Source: Loktanella sp. (lineage in GTDB: Bacteria > Pseudomonadota > Alphaproteobacteria > Rhodobacterales > Rhodobacteraceae). Taken from it: a DNA stretch of 10,589 nt. A program made the translations under genes and the position numbers. The notes below the pieces were generated by a model that was given only the letters and a program-made list of their open reading frames with translations, made no database searches and had not been told where the DNA came from. How positions within the stretch are numbered: position 1 is the first letter of the stretch; every line of letters starts with the position of its first letter. The DNA lies in the NCBI GenBank assembly GCA_003551805.1, contig PUNR01000334.1:1-10589 (forward strand), given 5' to 3'. Below, piece after piece: positions 1-6,027 of this stretch.

Positions 1-1
1 C

Positions 2-469
2 GATCCTGCCGGCATCCGTACCGCCGCAAATGCAGTGGATACGATGATTGCAATCGCGCAAGCCGGCGCGTTTTTTGCATCACGTGGTGATGACAGCGGC
101 ACGCATCAGGCGGAACTCGGGTTGTGGTCAACAGCAGATATCGCCCCCGAGGGCGCATGGTATCTTGAAACCGGGTCCGGCATGGGTGCCACGCTGAATA
201 CCGCAGTCCAGGTCCCGGCTTATGCATTGACCGACCGTGGCACATGGTTGTCATTTGAAAACCGTGGCGATCTGACCATCACCTACGAGGGCGATCCGGT
301 CCTGTTCAACCCCTACGGCGTGATCCTCGTTAACCCTGAACTTCATACCCATGTGAAAGCGCAAGAAGGACAGGCATTCATCGACTGGATTGTCTCTGAT
401 GCGGGCCAGCAGGCCATCGCCGAATATCAGGTCGGTGGCGAGCAGTTGTTCTTTCCCAACGCGCAATAA
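2..469 (+). CDS. tupA: Tungstate ABC transporter substrate-binding protein, TupA-like (5' end missing)
   Basis: This is the C-terminal 155 residues of a periplasmic binding protein; the frame is open to the left window edge, so start and signal peptide are not visible. The family hallmark SRGDDSGTH is present (fragment residues 27-35), followed by LW, then ETGSGMG, then AYALTDRGTW and NPYGVILVNP, in the order seen in TupA/WtpA-like tungstate-binding proteins. TupA binds tungstate oxyanion and delivers it to the TupB permease and TupC ATPase, supplying tungsten cofactor enzymes. The protein ends at FPNAQ with a TAA stop. No tupB or tupC follows: the next genes are on the other strand, so the transporter partners must lie to the left or elsewhere. 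Substrate choice between tungstate and molybdate cannot be decided from the fragment, but the SRGDDSGTH motif favours tungstate. Confidence 0.88.
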   Translation, partial: DPAGIRTAANAVDTMIAIAQAGAFFASRGDDSGTHQAELGLWSTADIAPEGAWYLETGSGMGATLNTAVQVPAYALTDRGTWLSFENRGDLTITYEGDPVLFNPYGVILVNPELHTHVKAQEGQAFIDWIVSDAGQQAIAEYQVGGEQLFFPNAQ

Positions 470-474
470 TTGAA

Positions 475-502
475 GGGGCGGTCGCCGCACAAGCGCCGCC
501 CC
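475..502 (+). terminator. GC-rich hairpin just after tupA
   Basis: GGGGCGG (475-481) pairs with CCGCCCC (496-502). With T482 bulged, CGC (483-485) pairs with GCG (493-495), leaving a 7-base loop. It begins 5 bases after the tupA stop, which suits a transcript end. There is no good T-run behind it (CCCTTGATTCC), so it may be a weak or factor-assisted terminator, or an mRNA 3'-end stabiliser. Confidence 0.45.
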
Positions 503-523
503 AGCCCTTGATTCCTGCAGTGT

Positions 524-542
524 GGTTGGAGCTCATCCAACC
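524..542. terminator. Second hairpin between the convergent units
   Basis: A perfect 7-bp inverted repeat, GGTTGGA (524-530) and TCCAACC (536-542), with a 5-base loop. On the plus strand it is followed by a moderately T-rich stretch (GAGCTTTCGTTAGTTTCC). It lies between the tupA stop and the minus-strand permease remnant, so it may act on either transcript. On the minus strand no T-run follows. Confidence 0.4.
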
Positions 543-551
543 GAGCTTTCG

Positions 552-665
552 TTAGTTTCCTCTGATCGCGCCGTGGCACAGACGTTCAGATAGCGGGGCA
601 ATCAAGGTCATAGTCAACACGACAAGCATCAGCATGGTGATCGCAGCCTGTTCATGATCGCCCAA
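552..665 (-). pseudogene. Remnant of an ABC permease C-terminus (PhnE-like?)
   Basis: Directly after the arsJ TGA, the same reading frame stays open for 37 codons to a TAA. It encodes a hydrophobic helix-like segment (AAITMLMLVVLTMTLIAPLS) followed by SERLCHGAIRGN. The pattern of a hydrophobic final helix, then an S-x-R-L-type turn and a short basic tail, resembles the end of phosphonate/phosphate-type ABC permeases of the PhnE family; this is from recall of the pattern, not from an alignment. There is no convincing start codon or ribosome site, and everything upstream belongs to arsJ. I therefore read it as the tail of a gene whose body was lost when the arsenic genes were joined to it or when a deletion occurred. 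It could also be a chance open frame or a readthrough extension of ArsJ. Confidence 0.4.
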
Positions 666-1934
666 TCAACCGCTTTCAGTGATCCTTGCGTCAAGCCGCC
701 CCGCTGCCAGCGCTGAAATTGCGACCATCACGGCGGCCACACCCAGCATCAAGGGCAAGCCGCCTGCCTGATAGGTCAGCCCGGACAACAATGTCCCCAG
801 CAACCGCCCGGCGGCGTTGGCCATGTAGTAAAAGCCGACATCCATCGTGACCCGTTCGGCCTTGCTGAATGACAGGATCAGATAGGAATGAAGCGCCGAA
901 TTGATCGCGAATATCGCACCAAAGATCAGCAGCCCCGCAACCAGTGTGACCGTCAACCATGTCTGCGGTCCGCCGGATACCAGCGCTGCCAGCGTCAGCA
1001 ACGCAGGCACTGCGGCCAGGGCCCAGGCCCATTGCCGCGCCGCACCAATCAATTCGCCCGCTGGCCGTGTCGCCGCGCGCAGTACCTTGGGGGCTGATGC
1101 CTGCACCGCGCCATAAAGGATGATCCAGACCGCCATGAAAGTCCCGATCAGGAAAAACGCAGTGCGGTTGCCTGCGACTGTCCCATCCGACAGGACCGCG
1201 TAGAAATAGATTGGGATGCCGACGACAAACCAGATATCGCGCGCACCGAACAGAAACACACGCGCCGCACTTAGCCAGTTGACGTTATGGGATTTGGAAA
1301 TGACTTCAGAAAACTTGGCACCCTTGCGCCCTTTGGGCAGGCCTGATGGCATGAATACCAGCACCGCGATCAGGATAACCGTAAGCGCCGCAGCCATCGC
1401 CAGCACCGCCCCGACAAAGCCGATGGTGGCCAGCAGTGCTGCACCCAGCAAAAAGCCCAGACCCTTGACCGCATTCTTTGATCCGGTCAGCAAAGCCACC
1501 CAGCGGAAAAGCCCTGCCTGCCCGTCCGGTGCCAGCAGTTTGACGGCGGATTTCGACGCCATCTTGGCCAGATCCTTGGCCACACCGCTAGCACCCTGTA
1601 CCAGCATGACAAAGACCACCGATGCACCAATCGCCCAAGCCGGATCAAGCTGCGCCAGCGCCAGCAAGGCCAAAACCTGCAATCCCAGCCCTGCATATAG
1701 CGTAAAGGTCAACCCGAACCGTGCCGCGATCCAACCTGCCGACAGGTTGGTGACAATCCCCGCGACTTCATAAAGAACAAAGAGATAAGCCAGTTGCACC
1801 GGCGAAAATCCCAGTGTGTGAAAATGCAGAAGCACCAGCATCCGCAATGCGCCATCGGTCAGCATGAAGGCCCAATAAGAGGCGGTAACGGCGATATAGG
1901 CGCTGAAGCCTTCGGGTCTGGCAGCAGCGGTCAC
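666..1934 (-). CDS. arsJ: ArsJ, MFS exporter of 1-arseno-3-phosphoglycerate
   Basis: The product is a 422-residue multi-spanning membrane protein of the major facilitator superfamily. The N-terminal segment TDGALRMLVLLHFH (residues 26-39) and the following YEVAGIVTNLSAGWIAARFG (55-74) are the characteristic ArsJ sequence. Family knowledge: ArsJ exports the unstable organoarsenical made by a partner GAPDH from arsenate and glyceraldehyde-3-phosphate, and the product falls apart outside the cell, giving net arsenate extrusion. The partner GAPDH gene is immediately upstream here and overlaps by 4 bases: the GAPDH stop TGA (1933-1931) lies within GTGA, so ArsJ starts with GTG at 1934. A GGGG run about 7 bases before the GTG may help initiation, but translational coupling is likely. 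The length is normal and the protein looks intact, ending ITESG. A hydrophobic frame continues after the stop (see 552-665). Confidence 0.93.
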   Translation of the reverse strand: MTAAARPEGFSAYIAVTASYWAFMLTDGALRMLVLLHFHTLGFSPVQLAYLFVLYEVAGIVTNLSAGWIAARFGLTFTLYAGLGLQVLALLALAQLDPAWAIGASVVFVMLVQGASGVAKDLAKMASKSAVKLLAPDGQAGLFRWVALLTGSKNAVKGLGFLLGAALLATIGFVGAVLAMAAALTVILIAVLVFMPSGLPKGRKGAKFSEVISKSHNVNWLSAARVFLFGARDIWFVVGIPIYFYAVLSDGTVAGNRTAFFLIGTFMAVWIILYGAVQASAPKVLRAATRPAGELIGAARQWAWALAAVPALLTLAALVSGGPQTWLTVTLVAGLLIFGAIFAINSALHSYLILSFSKAERVTMDVGFYYMANAAGRLLGTLLSGLTYQAGGLPLMLGVAAVMVAISALAAGRLDARITESG

Positions 1935-2929
1935 AGCGATGCCCCGACCATCAACGCTACGTCGGCCAGACGATGCGCATAGCCCATTTCGTTGTCATAC
2001 CAGACGTAAAGCTTTACCTGTGTCCCGTTCACGACCATCGTAGACGGCGCATCGACGATACCCGAACGTGTGTCATTGGTGTAATCGGTTGATACCAGCG
2101 GGCGTTCCTCGTATCCCAGAATACCCTTCAACGGGCCATCGGCGGCGGCTTTCAGCAGGGCGTTGACCTCTTGCACCGTTGTTTCGCGGTCCACTTCGAA
2201 CACGCAATCGGTCAGCGAACCGTTCAACAGCGGCACCCTTACTGCATGGCCGTTCAGCTTGCCGGTGAGTTCGGGATAGATCAGCGTGATCGCCGTGGCG
2301 CTGCCAGTGGTCGTGGGGATCAGCGAATTCAGCGCAGATCGCGCGCGGCGCAGGTCTTTGGCAGGGCGGTCAACGATGGTTTGCGTGTTGGTAACGTTAT
2401 GAATTGTCGTGATAGAGCCGTGCCTGATCCCGATCCCTTCCAGAATGACCTTGACCACCGGGGCTAGACAATTGGTGGTGCAAGACGCTGCCGTGATGAT
2501 GTTGTGCTGCGCCGGATTATATACGTCGTTGTTGACGCCATAGACGATATTTGCGGTCGGCCCGTCCTTGACGGGCGCAGAAACAACGACCTTTTTCACA
2601 CCTGCGGCAAAATACGGTGCGATCTTGGCCTCTGTCTTGAACACACCGGTGCAGTCGATCAGCACATCAACGCCGCCCAGTGGCAGGGCGTTGATGTCCT
2701 TTGTCCCGATAAAGGGCAGGCGTGTGCCGTTGACAGTCACGCTGTCCGCGTCATGCGCAAAATCCGCGTTCCACCGCCCGTGCACCGTATCAAATTCCAG
2801 CAGATGTGCATGCATCGCCGGATCGCCGACGGCATCGTTAATCCACGCGATCTTTGCGCCTTTTTCAAGCAAGGGTTTCAACGCAAGTTTTCCGATGCGG
2901 CCCAGACCGTTGATCGCATAGGTCGTCAT
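1931..2929 (-). CDS. gap: Arsenic-operon glyceraldehyde-3-phosphate dehydrogenase
   Basis: A complete 332-residue type I GAPDH. It has the NAD-binding GLGRIGK (8-14), the NDAVGD segment after the second strand (31-36), the catalytic motif ASCTTNC (148-154, nucleophile Cys150) and the catalytic-base histidine His177. YDNEMGYAHR (311-320) is the usual C-terminal signature. The stretch after His177 reads HNVTNTQTIVD rather than the HAYTNDQ/HSYTGDQ of ordinary glycolytic enzymes; from recall, this form is typical of GAPDHs encoded beside arsJ. Role inferred from the family and the context: it uses arsenate in place of phosphate to form 1-arseno-3-phosphoglycerate, which ArsJ exports. The start ATG (2929) overlaps the ArsR-ArsC stop as ATGA, and AGAGGA lies 9 bases upstream of it, within the end of the preceding gene. 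The stop overlaps the arsJ start, so all three genes look translationally coupled. A housekeeping gap elsewhere in the genome is expected. Confidence 0.93.
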   Translation of the reverse strand: MTTYAINGLGRIGKLALKPLLEKGAKIAWINDAVGDPAMHAHLLEFDTVHGRWNADFAHDADSVTVNGTRLPFIGTKDINALPLGGVDVLIDCTGVFKTEAKIAPYFAAGVKKVVVSAPVKDGPTANIVYGVNNDVYNPAQHNIITAASCTTNCLAPVVKVILEGIGIRHGSITTIHNVTNTQTIVDRPAKDLRRARSALNSLIPTTTGSATAITLIYPELTGKLNGHAVRVPLLNGSLTDCVFEVDRETTVQEVNALLKAAADGPLKGILGYEERPLVSTDYTNDTRSGIVDAPSTMVVNGTQVKLYVWYDNEMGYAHRLADVALMVGASL

Positions 2930-3759
2930 TGGTTCAAATCCTCTTTGTTGCGGCCGATGTCATCGACGGCTTTTTGCAGCGACATCCGGTCGAGGCTGGC
3001 GAGCGGTAAGGCGGTGAACAGCTTGATCCGGTTGTGCAGCGCACCGTAGGCCCGCTGAAACGCGAGGCTTTTTTCCGCATCCGTCCCCGTCGCCTTGACC
3101 GGATCTGGCATGCCCCAATGGGCGCTGATCGGCTGGCCTGACCAGGCTGGGCATTCCTCGTTCGCGGCTTGGTCGCAGACAGTGAAGACAAAATCAAAAG
3201 CGGGGGCATCCGGGTCGGTAAACACGCCGACATTTTTGGATTGTAGCGGCGCTGTGTCATGTCCTTTGGCGCGCAACACATCGAGCGCGAAAGGGTTCAG
3301 GTTCGACTGGGGCATGGTGCCTGCGGAATAGGCCGTGAACCGGTCCCCTGCTTCCTTGCGCAGGATTGATTCTGCAAATATCGAACGGGCAGAATTGCCG
3401 GTGCAGATGAACAGCACGTTGTAATGGGTCTGTGTCATGGGAATCTGTCCAATTGGCGCAGGTGCGCAAAGGTCGGGCCTGCCCCGACAGCAATCGTTGT
3501 AAAGGTCCTGAAACGTCGCGTTCACGGCATCCATAGCAATGCTATATTGCAGCGATGTGGCAATCCGTTGTTGACTGACAAGCCCTGCCTGCACCAGCGA
3601 CGCGAGATAGCCAGACAAGGTGGATGGCTTGATGTCCAGCGCGGTCGCAAGTTCCCCCGCCGGCACCTGATCCGGATAGCGCCGCATCAGCAGCCGAAAC
3701 ACGGCAAGCCGTTGCGGATGGCCAAGGGTCGTCAGGCGGGTATAGATATCAATTTCCAT
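2926..3759 (-). CDS. arsC: ArsR-ArsC fusion: As(III)-responsive repressor joined to arsenate reductase
   Basis: One 277-residue frame carries two domains. Residues 1-100 are an ArsR/SmtB winged helix: LGHPQRLAVFRLL (12-24) and a recognition region with LDIKPSTLSGYLASLVQAGL (41-60). Cysteines at 90, 91 and 98 (CCRGRPDLC) resemble the C-terminal As(III) site of Acidithiobacillus-type ArsR (Cys95/96/102). Residues about 108-270 are a low-molecular-weight phosphatase-type arsenate reductase: the P-loop CTGNSARS (119-126, CX5R with Cys119 and Arg125), the resolving cysteines Cys195 and Cys203 in VCDQAANEEC, and the acid loop MPDP (Asp219). By family knowledge the thioredoxin-linked enzymes use such a Cys triad. 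The domain junction is a short Pro/Ala linker, and Met108 (ATG at 3438) sits where a free ArsC would start, suggesting fusion of two adjacent genes. The start at 3759 is chosen because it gives a complete ArsR N-terminus and because no longer in-frame ATG is apparent; no Shine-Dalgarno sequence precedes it. The first gene of the arsenic operon; the ArsR part probably represses its own promoter. Confidence 0.92.
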   Translation of the reverse strand: MEIDIYTRLTTLGHPQRLAVFRLLMRRYPDQVPAGELATALDIKPSTLSGYLASLVQAGLVSQQRIATSLQYSIAMDAVNATFQDLYNDCCRGRPDLCAPAPIGQIPMTQTHYNVLFICTGNSARSIFAESILRKEAGDRFTAYSAGTMPQSNLNPFALDVLRAKGHDTAPLQSKNVGVFTDPDAPAFDFVFTVCDQAANEECPAWSGQPISAHWGMPDPVKATGTDAEKSLAFQRAYGALHNRIKLFTALPLASLDRMSLQKAVDDIGRNKEDLNQ

Positions 3760-3781
3760 ATTTCGCGAATATACGAAATAT
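3758..3781 (-). promoter_or_regulatory. Inverted repeat over the arsRC start, probable ArsR operator
   Basis: ATATTTCG (3758-3765) and CGAAATAT (3774-3781) form a perfect 8-bp inverted repeat with an 8-base spacer. An A/T-rich dyad of this size fits an ArsR-family dimer. It starts inside the arsRC start codon and ends directly beside the -10 element at 3783-3788, so a bound repressor would cover the likely transcription start. A smaller palindrome, TTCGCGAA (3762-3769), overlaps the left arm. Assignment to the fused ArsR domain rests on position. Confidence 0.65.
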
Positions 3782-3782
3782 C

Positions 3783-3788
3783 ATTATA
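3783..3788 (-). promoter_or_regulatory. -10 element of the arsRC-gap-arsJ promoter
   Basis: Read on the minus strand, this is a perfect TATAAT (CCTATAATGA). It lies 23 bases upstream of the arsRC start codon, so transcription should begin near 3776 and leave a very short 5' leader. The -35 region is poor: 17 bases upstream is AAAACA, matching only the ACA of TTGACA. An A/T-rich tract (TTTTTGTAAAACA) lies just upstream and might compensate. Confidence 0.6.
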
Positions 3789-3894
3789 GGCAATTCATTT
3801 TGCGGTGTTTTACAAAAATTTCATAAATCGCTGGATACGTTGCCCCTTGGTTCCTCCCATACAAACAAGGCTTTGCATGAAATTATTACGAAAA

Positions 3895-3915
3895 AGTCAG
3901 TCAGGAAAAATGACT
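3895..3915 (-). terminator. Weak hairpin with T-run at the end of the pho operon
   Basis: On the minus strand AGTCA (3915-3911) can pair with TGACT (3903-3899) around a 7-base T-rich loop, followed by GACTTTTTC. The stem is only 5 bp and includes the stop codon of the upstream regulator, so termination is doubtful. The remaining intergenic sequence up to 3789 shows no gene, only A/T-rich upstream promoter sequence. Confidence 0.2.
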
Positions 3916-4623
3916 ACGAAAGTTGTCACTTGCCAAGGCGTAACCGACGCCACGGACCGAGCGTATTGGATCCACACCAAGGTGAGCATTTACGTATCGC
4001 CGCATACGGGACACTTGGGCGTCAATTGTGCGCGAACTATAACACATACCGGTACTTCCAAAAACGAGGCGGGCCAATGAACATCGGTCAAACACGATGT
4101 CCGGAACATCAAAAAACGGCCCAAGGATGCATAAATCAGCCTTGGAAATGCCTACCCAATCTGTCGCATGAAAAAGCTTGAAACTGGCCACATCAAGGCT
4201 GAATTCCCCCACTTGTCGGGTGTCATTGAGCGCACACGGGCGTTCGCGGCGCAACAATCCTTTTATAGTTAACAATGCCTCGGCTGTATTTGACTTGGGC
4301 CCCAAGTTCAGAAAGGTGTTCGGTTCACCCACGAAATCCAGCACAGGCAAACTGGGCGTAACGCGTTGTTTGGCAACATGATTTATAAAATCAGGCCATG
4401 TTCCCGTCAAAGCGATGTCCTGTAGGACAAGATCGGGTTTGTACGCCGCAACATGCGACAGACAAATATCAAAATTTTTAGCTACCAGAACGTTGATGGC
4501 TGCCAGATCGCAAGCTTGCGCGATCGCAGACGGTAGGGTGGTTTCACTGACCCACAGGATCAGTGCCCTGCGCCGGTCAGCAAGGGCCTTTACCGGCAGG
4601 ATGCGGTTCCTATCCCAAAGCAT
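3901..4623 (-). CDS. OmpR/PhoB-family regulator with degenerate receiver domain
   Basis: I do not recognise a named gene. Positions below count from a possible GTG start at 4635 (244 residues). The C-terminal part is a winged helix of the OmpR/PhoB type: VFDRCSLARLVFG (181-193), then SRTIDAQVSRMRRYV (201-215) and DPIRSVRGVGYALA (222-235), which parallels the neighbouring PhoB closely. The N-terminal part has the length and strand pattern of a receiver. PDLVLQD puts Asp73 at the phosphorylation position, but the acidic pair after the first strand is reduced to Ser30-Glu31, and the conserved Thr/Ser and Lys of the active site are not evident. It therefore probably does not work by ordinary phosphorylation. 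The start is uncertain. ATG at 4623 is used here and overlaps the phoB end by 14 bases; GTG at 4635 or 4632 is possible, and none has a strong ribosome site. It follows phoB in the same operon and precedes the arsenic promoter. It could be a diverged phoB duplicate controlling phosphate or arsenic genes, or a decaying copy, though the frame is intact. Confidence 0.75.
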   Translation of the reverse strand: MLWDRNRILPVKALADRRRALILWVSETTLPSAIAQACDLAAINVLVAKNFDICLSHVAAYKPDLVLQDIALTGTWPDFINHVAKQRVTPSLPVLDFVGEPNTFLNLGPKSNTAEALLTIKGLLRRERPCALNDTRQVGEFSLDVASFKLFHATDWVGISKADLCILGPFFDVPDIVFDRCSLARLVFGSTGMCYSSRTIDAQVSRMRRYVNAHLGVDPIRSVRGVGYALASDNFRSHFS

Positions 4624-5299
4624 AACCGGCACCACGGACGGTGCGGATCAAATCAGTACCTCCGTGACTGCCCAGCACTTTGCGCAAGCGGCCCACATGG
4701 ACGTCCACGGTGCGGGTATCAACGTAAATATCGCGCCCCCAGACCCGATCAAGCAACTGGTCCCTGCTCCAGACGCGGCCGGGTTTTTCCATGAAGGTGG
4801 TCAACAAACGAAATTCGGTTGGCCCAAGGCGTAACTCATGTTCGCCGCGAAACACCTTGTGGGTTTCGAAATCGAGCATGATATCGTCATAATTTAGTCT
4901 TTCGCCCATTGCAGCAGGGCGCGACCGGCGCAGATGCGCTTTGACCCGCGCCAGCAACTCGATGATAGAGTAGGGTTTGGACATGTAATCGTCCGCCCCG
5001 GTCTCCAGCCCGCGTACCTTATCCACCTCTTCGGACCTCGCGGATAGCATGATGATAGGCGTCATTCGGAACGCGGGGCGGCTTTTGATCTGGCGGCAAA
5101 TTTCGATGCCGGACGTGCCGGGCAGCATCCAGTCAAGCAGGATCAGATCTGGCTGTTCTTCCTTGACCAGCAAAAGGGCCTCGTTGCCATCGGCTGCCTT
5201 GATGACACGAAAACCTTCACTTTCGAGGTTGTAGGCAAGCACTTCGCGCTGTGCCGGTTCATCCTCGACGACAAGGACTGACGGTTGCAAGTCATACAT
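4610..5299 (-). CDS. phoB: PhoB, phosphate regulon response regulator
   Basis: A complete two-domain response regulator of 229 residues. The receiver (about 6-122) keeps every catalytic position: Glu12 and Asp13 in VVEDEP, phosphoacceptor Asp56 in LILLDWMLPG, Ser86 in MLSAR, and Lys108 in MSKPYS. The C-terminal winged helix (about 135-229) has GPTEFRLLTTFMEKPGRVWS and the recognition segment YVDTRTVDVHVGRLRKVL, ending IRTVRGAGYALG, as in canonical PhoB. It is phosphorylated by PhoR under phosphate limitation and activates pho-box promoters including pst. The ATG at 5299 shares one base with the phoU stop (TGATG), which points to translational coupling. A TTG directly before it (5302) is a less likely start. 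PhoR is not in the window. The gene's last bases overlap the start of the downstream degenerate paralogue. Confidence 0.96.
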   Translation of the reverse strand: MYDLQPSVLVVEDEPAQREVLAYNLESEGFRVIKAADGNEALLLVKEEQPDLILLDWMLPGTSGIEICRQIKSRPAFRMTPIIMLSARSEEVDKVRGLETGADDYMSKPYSIIELLARVKAHLRRSRPAAMGERLNYDDIMLDFETHKVFRGEHELRLGPTEFRLLTTFMEKPGRVWSRDQLLDRVWGRDIYVDTRTVDVHVGRLRKVLGSHGGTDLIRTVRGAGYALG

Positions 5300-6015
5300 C
5301 AAAGGTCACTTTCATGAAGTTCCAAAGCTATACGGTCGTATTTGGGGCGGTCATCTTCGGGCAGTTTGCCGGTCACGGCATAGATCGTCTGTTCCGCAAT
5401 ACCGGTGGCATGATCACCTATCCGTTCGATATTCTTGGCAATGAAATGCAGATGCATGCCCACGGCGATATTTTTGTGGTCTTCCATCATATGGGTCAGG
5501 AAAGACCGGAACAGCGTGTTGTAAATCTGATCCGCCTCTAGATCGCGTTCAATAATCTCTTCGGCTTTGGCGACGTCGCGCTGGATAAATGCGTCCAGCA
5601 CATCGTTGATCATGTTTTCGACAAAGGCGGACATGCGCCCAAGGTCGGATAAGGTGCCGGTTATGGCGCCCGCGCCCGACATCGCCTGGGTCCGTTTTGC
5701 AATATTTTTTGCATAATCTCCGCAGCGTTCAAGATGCGAGCTGATTTCCATAACCGCCAAGACAAGACGTAGGTCTTTGGCAGTGGGAGAGCGCAACGCC
5801 AGCAGCCGCGCTGCGTCTGTTTTGACATGAAGATCGAGTTCATCGATGACCTTGTCACCTTTGCGCACTACTTCAGCAAGATCAGCATCGCGGGATTTCA
5901 GTGCCTTGGCCGCATCGGCCAACGCCTGTTCGACGAGCCCGCCCATTTTAATAACCGAGGACTGAATGCTTTCCAGGTCCCGATCAAACGAGGCGACAAT
6001 GTGTTGATCGTTCAT
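5299..6015 (-). CDS. phoU: PhoU, phosphate signalling regulator
   Basis: A 238-residue all-helical protein with two PhoU repeats. Each carries the metal-cluster motif ExxxD in a matching context: ERCGDYAKNIA (Glu96/Asp100) and ERIGDHATGIA (Glu197/Asp201). By family knowledge PhoU sits at the inner face of the Pst transporter and keeps PhoR in its inhibitory state when phosphate is plentiful. The ATG start is supported by AGGA 9 bases upstream. It lies 12 bases after the pstB stop and ends overlapping the phoB start, so it is co-transcribed with both. Length is normal and both repeats are intact. Confidence 0.96.
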   Translation of the reverse strand: MNDQHIVASFDRDLESIQSSVIKMGGLVEQALADAAKALKSRDADLAEVVRKGDKVIDELDLHVKTDAARLLALRSPTAKDLRLVLAVMEISSHLERCGDYAKNIAKRTQAMSGAGAITGTLSDLGRMSAFVENMINDVLDAFIQRDVAKAEEIIERDLEADQIYNTLFRSFLTHMMEDHKNIAVGMHLHFIAKNIERIGDHATGIAEQTIYAVTGKLPEDDRPKYDRIALELHESDL

Positions 6016-6027
6016 AACTTTTGATCC

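Noticed and set aside
1216..1773. 185-codon open frame on the plus strand inside arsJ
   Set aside because: It is antisense to a clearly recognised ArsJ, and its translation is low-complexity Ala/Thr/Ser/Pro-rich with no family resemblance. It is a by-product of G+C-rich codon use.
3841..3870. CCTTG...CAAGG inverted repeat upstream of the ars promoter
   Set aside because: Only 5 bp with a 16-base gap, expected by chance in this amount of sequence.
3805..4181. Plus-strand open frames starting in the ars/pho intergenic region
   Set aside because: They run opposite the winged-helix part of the second regulator, whose conserved motifs show which strand codes. Their translations look random.
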